Of a stretch of 64,000 nt of DNA, positions 1-9,346 are shown piece after piece. The notes under the pieces are model-generated. The model was given only the letters and a program-made list of their open reading frames with translations, was not told where the DNA came from and did no database searches. Source of the DNA: Janthinobacterium sp. 1_2014MBL_MicDiv (GTDB lineage Bacteria > Pseudomonadota > Gammaproteobacteria > Burkholderiales > Burkholderiaceae_D). The stretch spans positions 5,828,001 to 5,892,000 of the forward strand of contig NZ_CP011319.1 in NCBI RefSeq assembly GCF_001865675.1. The letters run 5' to 3'. The first letter of the stretch is position 1. Every line of letters begins with the position of its first letter. A program made the position numbers and the translations under genes.

Positions 1-903
1 CCGCCGCTGCTGAAAAGCGAACGCACCTTCCCGCTGGCCGACGGCAAGCAGATGATGCTGGCCTCCGTCGCGCCGCTGGGGCCCGACTATGTCAAGACCC
101 TCGCATCGGCCGTGAACGCGCGCTGGATGGATGTCTACCCGCGCCCGCGCAAGGTAGCCGGTGCCTACATGAATGGCGACGCATATGACGTGCATCCGTA
201 TGTGCTGCTCAACTACACGGACAACTACGAAGCCGTCAGCACGCTGACGCATGAATGGGGCCACGCCATGCACTCGGTGCTGGCCAACAAGGCGCAGCCG
301 TCGATCTATGCGCCATACAGCATCTTTGTCGCGGAAATCGCCTCGACGACGAACGAGGCGCTGCTGCTCGACGCGCGCCTGAAGCAGGCCACGGATGACG
401 ACGAGCGCCTGCTGTACCTGGGCGCGGCGCTGGAAAACCTGCGCGGCACCTTCTTCCGCCAGGCCATGTTCGCCGAGTTCGAGGCGGCCATCCACGGCAA
501 GGTGGACAAGGGCGAGTCGCTGACGGGCGAGCAGATGACGGCCATCTATGCCGACATCCTCAAGCGCTACCACGGCGAAGCGCAGGGCGTCATGACCATC
601 GATCCCGCCTACGCTCTGGAATGGGCCTACGTGCCGCACTTCTACCACGGCTTCTATGTGTTCCAGTACGCCACCTCGATCGCCGCGGCGCAGGATTTCT
701 CGCAGCGCATCCTCGACAAGGAACCGGGCGCGCTGGCCGCCTACCTGAAAATGCTCAGCGCGGGCGGCTCGGCCTACCCGTATGAGCTGGTGAAGGCGGC
801 CGGAGTCGACCTGGCATCGCCGAAGCCGTACCAGGCGCTGGTGGCGCGCATGAACGGCATCATGGACCAGATCGAGGCAATCGAAGGCAAGCGGGGAAGG
901 TAA
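1..903 (+). CDS. pepF: M3 family oligoendopeptidase F-like, C-terminal part
   Basis: The reading frame is open from the first base, so the gene is cut by the window edge; 300 residues are visible. The zinc site LTHEWGHAMHS (HExxH) lies near residue 83, and the downstream segment EIASTTNEALLLD supplies the third metal ligand, as in M3B oligoendopeptidase F. These are cytoplasmic zinc metallopeptidases that cut short peptides. No signal peptide can be judged because the N-terminus is missing. It converges on the Kef-type gene, with a pair of REP-like palindromes between them. The family is clear; the choice of pepF over another M3 member is an inference from the sequence around the HExxH. Confidence 0.9.
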   Translation, partial: PPLLKSERTFPLADGKQMMLASVAPLGPDYVKTLASAVNARWMDVYPRPRKVAGAYMNGDAYDVHPYVLLNYTDNYEAVSTLTHEWGHAMHSVLANKAQPSIYAPYSIFVAEIASTTNEALLLDARLKQATDDDERLLYLGAALENLRGTFFRQAMFAEFEAAIHGKVDKGESLTGEQMTAIYADILKRYHGEAQGVMTIDPAYALEWAYVPHFYHGFYVFQYATSIAAAQDFSQRILDKEPGALAAYLKMLSAGGSAYPYELVKAAGVDLASPKPYQALVARMNGIMDQIEAIEGKRGR

Positions 904-931
904 AACCCGACAGCGATCGTTGCAGCCGTAG

Positions 932-1016
932 GTCGGCTTGGCGCAAGGCGCCTAAGCCGACACCACCGGCAACGCCAGCAATGTGCCGGATTACGCGGCT
1001 TTGCCGCTAATCCGGC
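932..1016. repeat. Paired REP-like palindromes
   Basis: Two hairpins lie side by side between convergent genes. The first (932-961) has arms GTCGGCTT plus GGCGC, with a one-base bulge. The second (985-1016) has arms GCCGGATTA and TAATCCGGC around GCGGC/GCCGC. Neither has a T-tract. The shared TCGG/CCGG, TTA and GCG pattern resembles REP elements of proteobacteria. The second hairpin contains the stop codon of the antiporter gene on the minus strand. It could also act as a terminator or mRNA stabiliser. Confidence 0.6.
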
Positions 1017-2821
1017 CTGCCGCTTTCTACTTCCGCCGCCGCAAACGCCGCCGCATCGCTCTCGAACATGTCTTCCAGTTCCTCGCGCGCCTGGCGCGTG
1101 AGCGACATGACTTTTTGCTGGTCCTGGAAGTGCGGCGCCACTTCCAGCAGCGTTTTCAGGTTATGCCGGCCAAAGATGCCGGCCGCGCGCTGCGCCCGCT
1201 CGGCGCTGTAGCCCACCTGCTGCAAGGTCTGCTCGCCCAGCAGCAGGGCTGCGGCGAACGTCTCGCGCTCGATCAGGGTCACGCCCCGCTTCATCAATTC
1301 ATAGTAATGCGTGACGTTGCGCGCGCGCGCCAAAATCGTCAGCTGCGGCAGGCGCAGGCGCACGGCGTCGACCAAGGCCAGGCTGTCTTCCACGTTGTCG
1401 ATGGCGATCACCAGCGCCTTCGCCTTCTCGATGCCGGCCGCCACCAGCAAATCCACGCGCGTGGCGTCGCCATAGAACACCTTGAAACCGAACTTGCGCA
1501 GCAGGTCGATCTGGTCGGGGTCATGGTCGAGCACCGTCACGCCGATCTTGTTGGCCGCCAGCAGGCGGCCGATGATCTGGCCGAAGCGGCCGAAACCGGC
1601 GATGACGATGGGATTGTCCTGCGCCTCGATATGGTCGTCGGGGCGGCGTTTCTTTTCGCCCTGCAGCCGCGGCGCGACAAATTTGTCATGCAACAGCAGC
1701 AGCAAGGGCGTGGCCACCATCGACAGCGTCACCACCACGACCAGCAAGGCCCCCGTTTCCGGCGTGAATACGTGCGCGGCCACGGCGGCGGCAAATACGA
1801 CGAAGGCAAATTCGCCGCCCTGCGACAGCAGCAGCGCAAAGAACAGCTGCTGGCCACGCGGAATGTCGAACAGCTTCGACAGGCCGTACAGCAGGGCGAT
1901 CTTGATGCCGACGAAGCCTGCCACCAGCGCCAGGATCAGCACGGGCTGGGCGCGCAGCACGCCGAAATCGACAGACATGCCGACGGCGATGAAGAACAAG
2001 CCCAGCAGCAGACCCTTGAACGGTTCCAGGTCGCTGATCAGCTCATGCCGGTATTCGGAATCGGCCAGCAGCACGCCCGCGACGAACGTGCCCAGGGCCA
2101 TCGACAGGCCCACCGATTCCATCAGCACGCAGATGGCGATCACCAGCAGCAGGGCGAACGCCGTGAAAATCTCGCGCAAGTCGGTCCTGGCGATGAAGCG
2201 CAGGATGGGATTGACGAGGAAGCGCCCGCCGATCACCAGCGCCGCCAGCACGGCCGCCAGCTTGGCCACGCGCAGCCAGCCCGGTTCGCCGCCATGCGTG
2301 GCCAACCCGCCCAGCAGCGGCACCAGCGCGATCATGGGAATGGCGGCGATATCCTGGAACAGCAGGATGGAAAAGCCGGCGGAACCGGCCGGCGTGCTCA
2401 TTAATTTACGTTCGCCCAGGGTGGCCAGCACGATGGCCGTCGACGACAGCGACAGGCCCAGCGCGCCCACCAGCGCCGTGCGCCAGTCCACGCCGAAGGC
2501 CATGGCGGCCGCGCACAGGCCCGCGCTGACGAGGGCCACCTGCGCCCCGCCCCAGCCGAAGATGGGACGGCGCAGCAGCCACAAGCGCTTCGGCTCCAGC
2601 TCCAGGCCGATCAGGAACAGCAGCAGCACCACGCCGAATTCGGAGAAGCTGAGGATCACCTCGACATTCTTGATCAGCCCCAAACCCCACGGCCCGATGA
2701 CGATGCCGGCCACCAGGTAGCCCAGCACGGCGCCCATGCCCAGGCGCTTGGCCAGCGGCACCATGATGATGGCCGCCACCAGGTAAAACAGTATGTTGAT
2801 GAGGAAGCTGTGGTGTTCCAT
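1007..2821 (-). CDS. kefB: Kef-type K+/H+ antiporter (CPA2) with RCK domain
   Basis: A 604-residue inner-membrane protein. Roughly residues 1-380 are hydrophobic with many transmembrane helices of the Na+/H+ exchanger CPA2 fold, including LLLFLIGLELEPKRLW early on. Residues about 400-530 form a TrkA-N/RCK nucleotide-binding domain starting at VIAGFGRFGQIIGRL. This matches KefB/KefC potassium efflux systems gated by glutathione adducts or nucleotides, in length and domain order. No KefF/KefG quinone-reductase partner is next to it, so glutathione gating is not shown. The start at MEHHSF lacks an obvious Shine-Dalgarno sequence. It lies 69 bases downstream of the M14 peptidase gene and could be read from it. 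KefB and KefC cannot be told apart here. Confidence 0.88.
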   Translation of the reverse strand: MEHHSFLINILFYLVAAIIMVPLAKRLGMGAVLGYLVAGIVIGPWGLGLIKNVEVILSFSEFGVVLLLFLIGLELEPKRLWLLRRPIFGWGGAQVALVSAGLCAAAMAFGVDWRTALVGALGLSLSSTAIVLATLGERKLMSTPAGSAGFSILLFQDIAAIPMIALVPLLGGLATHGGEPGWLRVAKLAAVLAALVIGGRFLVNPILRFIARTDLREIFTAFALLLVIAICVLMESVGLSMALGTFVAGVLLADSEYRHELISDLEPFKGLLLGLFFIAVGMSVDFGVLRAQPVLILALVAGFVGIKIALLYGLSKLFDIPRGQQLFFALLLSQGGEFAFVVFAAAVAAHVFTPETGALLVVVVTLSMVATPLLLLLHDKFVAPRLQGEKKRRPDDHIEAQDNPIVIAGFGRFGQIIGRLLAANKIGVTVLDHDPDQIDLLRKFGFKVFYGDATRVDLLVAAGIEKAKALVIAIDNVEDSLALVDAVRLRLPQLTILARARNVTHYYELMKRGVTLIERETFAAALLLGEQTLQQVGYSAERAQRAAGIFGRHNLKTLLEVAPHFQDQQKVMSLTRQAREELEDMFESDAAAFAAAEVESGRPD

Positions 2822-2890
2822 GCGCGGCCCGGGAAAACATGTGGATGAAACGACATCATGCCTGAAATGCCGGAACTCGGGGAGCGCCGC

Positions 2891-4672
2891 TTATTTCATG
2901 AAACTGGCGGGCCTCGCATCGACGCGCATCACCGGATACAGGTTCAGCCGCTCGTCCCACGAAGCGTGGCGGCGGGCGAAAAATTCCAGGCGCGCAGCCG
3001 GGCTCCCGGCAAACGCGGGATCGTCGGCCAGTTTCTGGTGAAACTGCGCCGCCAGCGCCGGGTCGGCCGCCAGCTGCGCGCGCGCCACGTCTTCGGCGAC
3101 ATATTCCTCCATGTATTCCTTGCGCTCGAACGCCGTATTGAAACTGCCCCAGGCCAGCAGCGAGTCGGGCGCGCGCGGCTCGAGCATGGCGACGACCAGG
3201 CGCGCCTTGGGCTGGTTGACGGGCACGTACAGCGCCCCCGCCTCGACCAGGCGCTCTTCTTTGCGCCATTCGCCCTGCACCGCCGCCGTTTGCCTTCCCT
3301 CGAACGACTGCGCGCCAAACTTGACGGCGCTGGCGCGGAAGGTTTCGACGGCCAGCTTGCCGGGCGCGGTGCCCAGCACCTGATACGACACGCCATGCTG
3401 GCGCAGCTTGGCCGCCACCATCTGCGCCTGCGCGGCGGGCACCAGGTAGCCGGCCTTCGGCGCGGCCAGCTGCAGGTCGGGCACGATCTCGTCGCGCAGC
3501 GGCACGTTCCAGATCTGCGGCGTGGTTTCATCGTAGCGCGTCATCAGCGCGCCCGACACCTCGGACGGCGTGCGCGTGTAGGCATAGCCGCGAAACGCGA
3601 TCATGCGGCTCTTGTCCGTGGTTTTATAAGTAAGGGGCAAGGTGCTGCCGGCCAGCTGCGTCGCGCGCTGGTCCGCCTCGAGCGCCGTTTGCCGCCACTG
3701 CGCGCCATGCCGCGCCACTTGCGACAGCAGCGACACGATGGTGTTGCGCGTGATGCGCACGCGGGTCGGATAATCCTTCCACGAATGGGTTTCCACCAGC
3801 ATGCCGAAGCGGTTGCGCAGCAGGAAATAGCCGTGCGAGAAACGCGGGTTCGGCGCCGAATCGACAAAGCCCGATTGCGGATTGTCGTTCTCGGCAAACG
3901 AGATATAGAACGGCTTCGGATCCGAGCCCTGCTGCGCCAGGTCGGCCAGGACATTGTCGCGCAAGGCCGTGCCGGCCACGCGCAAGGCGGCGTCGCCCGC
4001 ATGCACGGGTTCGACCTGGATCGAGATATCGGGTTCGAACTGGGCGCCATCGGTGACGTGCAGGTCGACGTAGGCCAGGGGATCCCAGGCGTTCACCAGC
4101 GCCAGCATGTGCTGCATCTCGGGCGTATCCGCCTTCATGTATTCGCGGTTCAGATTGTAGTTTTGCGCCGTGCTGCGCCAGCCCATTTCCACGGGGCCGC
4201 GCTGGTTCGGGCGGTTCCACCGGCCGAAGCGTTCATGGCCATCGACATTGAAGACGGGGACGAACAGCAGCACCTGCTTGTCGAGCGCGCCGGGCGCCGC
4301 CTTGCCGTCCAATACTTCGCGCAGCGCCAGGAAGCCGGCATCCTTGCCATCGATCTCGCCCGCATGGATGCCGCCCTGCACCAGCAGCACGGGCAGCTTG
4401 CGCCGCGCCGCCTCGGCCGGCGTCAAGGCGCCCGTATTGGAGACGGCCAGCGCCAGCATGGGGCGGTTTTCCGGCGTGCGGCCGAATTCAAAGCAGCGCA
4501 CCTGCTTCGGGTAGCGTGCCTGGAACTGGCGGCACAAGGCTTCCACTTCCGCATAGCGGCCCGTGTGCAGGAATGCCGAGCGCTCGGCCACCGTCGTCAG
4601 GGCGGGAGCGGCGTGCGCGCTGGCGGAAAACACGGTCAACAAGACGGCGGACAACAGGGTGTGGCGTAGCAT
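2891..4672 (-). CDS. Secreted M14 family zinc carboxypeptidase
   Basis: A 593-residue protein with a signal peptide (MLRHTLLSAVLLTVFSASAHA). Zinc ligands are visible as HAGE near residue 100 and a later His in YVDLHVTDG near 206; the catalytic Glu is probably in MLVETHSWKDYP near 292. This is the M14 (carboxypeptidase A) zinc peptidase pattern. It is probably periplasmic or secreted and removes C-terminal residues from peptides. I chose the ATG at 4672 because TGGAG sits seven bases upstream; a TTG two codons earlier is possible. The C-terminal third has no motif I recognise. The neighbouring TonB receptor and S41 protease suggest a role in peptide use, which is an inference. Confidence 0.88.
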   Translation of the reverse strand: MLRHTLLSAVLLTVFSASAHAAPALTTVAERSAFLHTGRYAEVEALCRQFQARYPKQVRCFEFGRTPENRPMLALAVSNTGALTPAEAARRKLPVLLVQGGIHAGEIDGKDAGFLALREVLDGKAAPGALDKQVLLFVPVFNVDGHERFGRWNRPNQRGPVEMGWRSTAQNYNLNREYMKADTPEMQHMLALVNAWDPLAYVDLHVTDGAQFEPDISIQVEPVHAGDAALRVAGTALRDNVLADLAQQGSDPKPFYISFAENDNPQSGFVDSAPNPRFSHGYFLLRNRFGMLVETHSWKDYPTRVRITRNTIVSLLSQVARHGAQWRQTALEADQRATQLAGSTLPLTYKTTDKSRMIAFRGYAYTRTPSEVSGALMTRYDETTPQIWNVPLRDEIVPDLQLAAPKAGYLVPAAQAQMVAAKLRQHGVSYQVLGTAPGKLAVETFRASAVKFGAQSFEGRQTAAVQGEWRKEERLVEAGALYVPVNQPKARLVVAMLEPRAPDSLLAWGSFNTAFERKEYMEEYVAEDVARAQLAADPALAAQFHQKLADDPAFAGSPAARLEFFARRHASWDERLNLYPVMRVDARPASFMK

Positions 4673-4745
4673 GGGCAAACTCCATCGAGAGAGGACAAGC
4701 GGGCAATTATAGGGTGGCGGTGACGAAAAAAACGCGCCGAAAATG

Positions 4746-4787
4746 AAAAAAACCGGAACAGCATGCGCCGTTCCGGTGTGTTTTTTT
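4746..4787 (-). terminator. Rho-independent terminator of the TonB receptor gene (bidirectional shape)
   Basis: A perfect eight-base stem ACCGGAAC/GTTCCGGT (4752-4759, 4770-4777) is flanked by an A-run on the left and seven Ts on the right (4781-4787). On the minus strand it lies just after the TonB-dependent receptor stop and reads as stem plus U-tract. Confidence 0.8.
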
Positions 4788-4838
4788 AATGCCCACCTGC
4801 GGCCGACATTGCGCCAGAAACCAGGTGATGGCGCGCTA

Positions 4839-7562
4839 TCAGGAGCCGAAGTGGTAGTTGAATTCCACCCAGCCCTGGCGTCCCTGCGGGCTGAAACTGC
4901 CCACCGGGTAGTACGGCCAGCCGCCGCTGGTGTCGCGCTTGATCTTGTCGAAGACGTTGTTGACGATCAGCGACAAGGTGGCGCGGTCGTTGATGCGGTA
5001 CACGGTGCTGATGTTGGCCAGCGCCGTCGGCGTCAGATAGCCCGTGCTGGCGGCGTTCGGGATCTTGCCGTAGCGGCTGACCAGCAAGGTGTTCGACCAG
5101 TCGCCCGCGCTCCAGTTCACGCTCAGGTTCAGCTTGTCGGGCCAATCCATGTTCGTCAGCGATTTCGTCTCGTCGATCTCTTCGTCGCCGACGAATTGCT
5201 GCGACTTCTTGCTCAGCACCTTGGCGTAGTTGGCCTTGAAGGCGAAACGGCCGTAGTCCGTCGTGCGCAGCAAATACTTCAGGCTCACGTCGATACCGCT
5301 GCTGCTCTGTTTTGCCGCATTGATCGGATTGACGGTGATGGTCTTGATTTCGCCGGCGCGGTTCAAGGCATTGGCGGCAAAGCGCTCGACGCGTCCCAGG
5401 GTATCGACACAGGTCGGCGAATTGATATCCGTCCTGCCCAGGCGGCAATCGGCTTCATCGCGCAAGATCTTGTCGGCGCTCAGGTTCGTCACCAGGTCAT
5501 CGATCTTGATGTTCCAGTAATCGACGGAGACGTCGAAGTTCGAGCTTGGCGACCAGACGGCGCCGACGCCGAACGACTTGCCCTTTTCCGACTGCAGGTC
5601 CTTGCTGCCGTTCTGCACATAATCGGCGCCTGGCGACTTGTTGGCGTACTCGCAGCCTTCGATGGCCTGGCCGGCCGCGCCGCAGCGGTAGTAGTCGGTG
5701 GTGCTCGAGTAGTAACCGGTGCCGCGCGCCTTGTAGATGTAGTTCATGTCCGGCGCGCGGAAGCTGGTGGCGTAGTTGGCGCGGAACAGCAGCTCCGGCG
5801 CGGGACGCAGTTCCAGGCCACCGTTGTAGGTGAACTTGCCCTCGTGGCGGCCGGCAAAGCTGTAGCGGTCATAGCGGCCGGCCAGGGTGCCGGTCAGCTT
5901 TTCGTGCAGCGGCAGGTTCAGTTCCGCGCCCAGCGCATAGCGCGTGCGGGTGCCAGCCGTCACGTCCGATGGCGTGGCAACATTGAAGTAGCCTTGATTG
6001 ATGCGCGCGTCGGGCGTATTGCTGAAGCCCTGCTTGCCCACCTCGGCGATAGTGGCGATCTTGGCGGCGCCGGCCGGCAGCTGGAACAGGTCGCCGTTGG
6101 TGGCCAGGCTCAGGGTATTCGTCCAGGCCTTGTCGTCGCTGTTGGCATAACCGGTGATGCTGTCAAATTCGGCCGCCGTCACGCGGCGCGACAGGCGGGC
6201 CGGATCGGGTGCGTAGATCGGCACGCCATTCGCGTCGGTACCCAGTTTCGGACCGAGGAAGAAGCTGTCGATGTTGGCCAGCGCGCGCGGCGTGTGGCTT
6301 TCGCTCTTGTACATCGAAGCGTTGTAGTTCGCTTCATACTGCCAGCTGCTGGTACCCGGCACGCGGCCCTTGGCGCCCAGCGAGATGGCCGTGGCCATGT
6401 CGTCCCACTTGCGGTTGTAGCGCGACACGCCGCCCATTTCCTCGGGCGATATATAGCGCGTCCACGCCTCGTAGGCATTGGTGTTCTGGTTGCGGAAGTA
6501 GCTGCTGCCGGTCGACGACGAAGTCCAGCTCGGTCCGCGCGTATTGTTCTCGGTCGAGTTCTTGCCGATCAGGAAATCGGCAAACAGCGTCGTTTCCGGC
6601 GACAGCTCGTAATTGGCGCTGCCGAAGACGTTCTGGCTCTGGTTCTTGGTTTGCGTGGTCCAGTAGGTCGGGCTCACCTTCGGGCTGGCGCAGTAGCTGC
6701 CGTTCTTGGCCTGGTACTTGATGGTGCTGCCGCCGAACAGGTCGCCAAACTGGCTGCAGGTATCGCCCAGGTCCACATACTTGCCGGAGGTACCCGCCTG
6801 CACCAGGCGGCGCGAAGCGATATTCGTCGGCGTGCCCGAGCGGGTGGCCATGAAGTCGCGGTCCAGGCTGGACAGCGAATCGCGCTGGCTCAGCTCCACG
6901 CTGAACAGCGTGTGCAACTTGTCGAAATTGCCGCCGCCCGTCAGCTGCACGCGCTGGTTGCCGCCGCCGCCGCGCGTGGTGCCACCGGCCTTGACGTTGA
7001 TATCGAAGCCTTCCGTCTGCTTTTTCAGGATCACGTTGACCACGCCGGCAATCGCGTCCGATCCATAGATGGCCGAGGCGCCGCCATTGAGGATCTCGAT
7101 GCGGTCGACGATGCTCGACGGGATATTCGCCAGGTTGGTGAAGTTGACCGTGCCTTCATAGGCGACGGGGAAGTCGGCCAGGCGGCGCCCGTTCAGCAGG
7201 ATCAGCGTGTGGTTCGGACCGAGGCCGCGCAGGCTGATGGTATTGGCCGACGGCGTGAAGGTATTGCCGAAATCCTCGCCCTGGGTAAAGCCGCTGTTCT
7301 GCACCTGGTTGGTCAGCGCGTCGAAGACGTTCTTGTAACCCTGCTTGGTGATTTCATCGCCGGTCAGGATGGTGACGGAAGACGGGCCTTCCAGGCTGGC
7401 GCGGGGAATGCGCGAACCGGTGACCACGACGGCCTGCGGGGTGGCCGCCGGCTGCTTGTCCGCTGCGGGCGCTTGCGTTTGCGCGTGCGCCTGCCATGCG
7501 GTGCCGCCCAGGATGGCCAGTACGCCAAGGCTGAGCGGGGTTAACTTGAACTGTTTCGACAT
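4839..7562 (-). CDS. TonB-dependent outer-membrane receptor
   Basis: A 907-residue protein with signal peptide (MSKQFKLTPLSLGVLAILGG, cleaved near AHAQ). The plug domain starts with a TonB-box-like VVVTGSRIPR and contains LRGLGPNHTLILLNGRRLAD; the rest is a 22-strand barrel ending in WVEFNYHFGS. It is an outer-membrane active transporter powered by TonB-ExbBD. The ATG at 7562 is preferred because GAGAAG lies eight bases upstream; a TTG five codons earlier overlaps that site. The C-terminus ends in Phe-Gly-Ser rather than in an aromatic residue. The substrate is unknown; the type with GSRIPR is often seen for peptide, sugar or unknown ligands. No TonB genes or FecR/sigma pair are nearby. Confidence 0.93.
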   Translation of the reverse strand: MSKQFKLTPLSLGVLAILGGTAWQAHAQTQAPAADKQPAATPQAVVVTGSRIPRASLEGPSSVTILTGDEITKQGYKNVFDALTNQVQNSGFTQGEDFGNTFTPSANTISLRGLGPNHTLILLNGRRLADFPVAYEGTVNFTNLANIPSSIVDRIEILNGGASAIYGSDAIAGVVNVILKKQTEGFDINVKAGGTTRGGGGNQRVQLTGGGNFDKLHTLFSVELSQRDSLSSLDRDFMATRSGTPTNIASRRLVQAGTSGKYVDLGDTCSQFGDLFGGSTIKYQAKNGSYCASPKVSPTYWTTQTKNQSQNVFGSANYELSPETTLFADFLIGKNSTENNTRGPSWTSSSTGSSYFRNQNTNAYEAWTRYISPEEMGGVSRYNRKWDDMATAISLGAKGRVPGTSSWQYEANYNASMYKSESHTPRALANIDSFFLGPKLGTDANGVPIYAPDPARLSRRVTAAEFDSITGYANSDDKAWTNTLSLATNGDLFQLPAGAAKIATIAEVGKQGFSNTPDARINQGYFNVATPSDVTAGTRTRYALGAELNLPLHEKLTGTLAGRYDRYSFAGRHEGKFTYNGGLELRPAPELLFRANYATSFRAPDMNYIYKARGTGYYSSTTDYYRCGAAGQAIEGCEYANKSPGADYVQNGSKDLQSEKGKSFGVGAVWSPSSNFDVSVDYWNIKIDDLVTNLSADKILRDEADCRLGRTDINSPTCVDTLGRVERFAANALNRAGEIKTITVNPINAAKQSSSGIDVSLKYLLRTTDYGRFAFKANYAKVLSKKSQQFVGDEEIDETKSLTNMDWPDKLNLSVNWSAGDWSNTLLVSRYGKIPNAASTGYLTPTALANISTVYRINDRATLSLIVNNVFDKIKRDTSGGWPYYPVGSFSPQGRQGWVEFNYHFGS

Positions 7563-7679
7563 CGTTGCGCTTCTCAAGGTTGGAGAAAGCCGAAAGATAA
7601 CAAGATGCCAGCGTTTACAGAACGAATGGATTCATCTTTCTATATATCATAATTGTTATATAGAAATATTTCTGAGCAG

Positions 7680-7701
7680 AAAACCGCCACCCATTTGGCG
7701 G
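7680..7701 (-). terminator. Likely terminator after the S41 lipoprotein gene
   Basis: On the minus strand, stem CCGCCA/TGGCGG with a six-base loop is followed by four Ts. It lies 24 bases after the stop of the S41 protease gene. The T-tract is short. The rest of the 7563-7724 gap is unusually AT-rich and must hold the receptor promoter. Confidence 0.5.
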
Positions 7702-7724
7702 GGCGGGAGGCAGAAGTCCCCGTC

Positions 7725-9221
7725 TTATCGTTGCATTACAGCAATTTCCTTGTAGGCGGGCCGCAGCACGCGCAGGGCCGTGTCCGCCGGGCTCTCCACC
7801 AGTCCCAGCAGCCTGGTCGCACCCGTGGCCGGATTGCAGCTGCCGCTGGCGCGGTAGCGCAGCGCCGCCGCCAGCATCGCTTCGCCCGTGTCGCCCAGCG
7901 CATGCTGGTAATCGTCCGCCACGCTGCAGGTGGGCGCCATGCCGTCGGCATAGTCGCCAAAGCCCTTGGCATTGACGCCCTGGAACTGCACGGCAAAATA
8001 CGTGGTGCCGCAGTTCGGTTCGGGATAGAAGCCATACGGCTTGCCGCATGTGGCGCCGCCGATCAGATTGACCTCGACATCGACGCCGCGCAAGCCATTG
8101 ATGATCGACTCGGTGGCCGAGCAGGTATTGCCCGTGGTGAGCAGGGTCACGCGCTTGAGAGCGAGGGCAGGCAGCGGCGTGCCCTTGGCGAGCGGATTCG
8201 GGCCGGGAAAGCCCTGGCTCTGCGCGTGAAACGGCAGCGGGGCTTCCGGCTTGCTCTTGTCGTTGAAGAGCACCTGCTCGAACGTCTTGCCGGCCGTCGC
8301 CTGCGGACCGGCGATCATGTAGGCCAGTTCGCTGGCGACATCGAGCAAGCCGCCGCCGTTATAGCGCACGTCGAGCACCAGGTCGCTGATGCCGGCCGCC
8401 TGGAAGGCCCGCATGGCGTCGACCAGCTGGCGCTCGGCCACATTGTTGTGCGTATTGAAGGTCAGGTAGCCGACCTTGCCCGTGGGCGTGTCGATGATGC
8501 GCTGGTTGAGCACGGCGCTGGTGGCGACCTCCAGCGCTTTCAGGCTCGCGCTCACGGTCGCGCCGTCGCGGCTGAAGGCCAGCGTGTGCGTGCCTTGCGC
8601 ATCGGGAAACAGGCCAGCGTTGATGATATCCACGCTGGCCTGGCCGCCGGCATTGACGAAATCGACGCCATCGATGGCTTGCAGCACGTCGCCGCGCCGC
8701 AAGCCGGCCAGGTCGGCGGGCGAACCCGGCTCCACGATCGAGATCACGGCCTTGCGCGGCGGCGAGGCCTGCGTCATGGCCAGCAGCATGCCATAGCCAA
8801 ACTCCACGCCATTGAGCGAGGCTTCCCATTGCGCCGTCGCGTAAGTGAAATGAAAGCGGTCCTTGGGCTTGCCGGATGCCGTCGTGGCGGTCGTTTTCAG
8901 CACATCGAAATACGCCGTGGCCGTGCCGAAGTTCTGCGGCAGATAGGTCGTCGGCACTTCGCGGTACCACAGATAGGTTTCATCGATCCAGCTGCGCACC
9001 CACGTCTGCTCGTCGAGCAGGGTGCCCGGCTTGTCCACGCTGCTGCCGCTGCGCGGCTTCTCGCAGCGGTTCGCCACCGTGGACGAGGCCACCAGCGCCG
9101 TCGGTCCGGTCGGCGTCACCGGTGGCGCGACAGGCGCGCTGCCCCCCCCACCGCCGCCACCGCAGGCACTCAAGACGCAGACGAGGGAAACGGCCAGGCA
9201 GGAGAGGCGCAGGGCAGGCAT
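7725..9221 (-). CDS. S41 family protease, PDZ-containing lipoprotein
   Basis: A 498-residue protein with a lipoprotein signal: hydrophobic stretch, lipobox LSAC, then a run of seven glycines as a flexible linker. A PDZ domain is visible around residues 135-190 (ISIVEPGSPADLAGLRRGD). The S41 catalytic Ser is in GNTCSATES and the Lys in ATCGKPYG. S41 enzymes cut C-terminal tails or unfolded peptides. This one differs from the CtpA type at 52359-53852 in its motifs and lipid anchor. Its target is unknown. It lies upstream of the TonB receptor on the same strand, with a terminator between them, so it is transcribed separately. Confidence 0.88.
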   Translation of the reverse strand: MPALRLSCLAVSLVCVLSACGGGGGGGSAPVAPPVTPTGPTALVASSTVANRCEKPRSGSSVDKPGTLLDEQTWVRSWIDETYLWYREVPTTYLPQNFGTATAYFDVLKTTATTASGKPKDRFHFTYATAQWEASLNGVEFGYGMLLAMTQASPPRKAVISIVEPGSPADLAGLRRGDVLQAIDGVDFVNAGGQASVDIINAGLFPDAQGTHTLAFSRDGATVSASLKALEVATSAVLNQRIIDTPTGKVGYLTFNTHNNVAERQLVDAMRAFQAAGISDLVLDVRYNGGGLLDVASELAYMIAGPQATAGKTFEQVLFNDKSKPEAPLPFHAQSQGFPGPNPLAKGTPLPALALKRVTLLTTGNTCSATESIINGLRGVDVEVNLIGGATCGKPYGFYPEPNCGTTYFAVQFQGVNAKGFGDYADGMAPTCSVADDYQHALGDTGEAMLAAALRYRASGSCNPATGATRLLGLVESPADTALRVLRPAYKEIAVMQR

Positions 9222-9295
9222 GGCATACTTTCCAGAAAGAAATTATCTGAAAATTATAATGCGTTTCCGGCGGCGGCGCTGTTTTCCCTGACACG

Positions 9296-9324
9296 AAAAA
9301 ATGGCGCCCGCAGGCGCCATTTCG
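9296..9324 (-). terminator. Rho-independent terminator of the indolepyruvate oxidoreductase gene
   Basis: A perfect stem TGGCGCC/GGCGCCA (9302-9308, 9313-9319) with loop CGCA, extended by AAA/TTT; on the minus strand it runs into six Ts. It sits 22 bases after the iorAB stop codon. Confidence 0.85.
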
Positions 9325-9346
9325 TCACAGCATGCCATTCACGCCA

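Noticed and set aside
4743..7544. A long open frame opposite the TonB-dependent receptor
   Set aside because: Same shadow effect; composition is Arg/Ala/Gly/Val-rich and there is no ribosome site. The receptor is certain.
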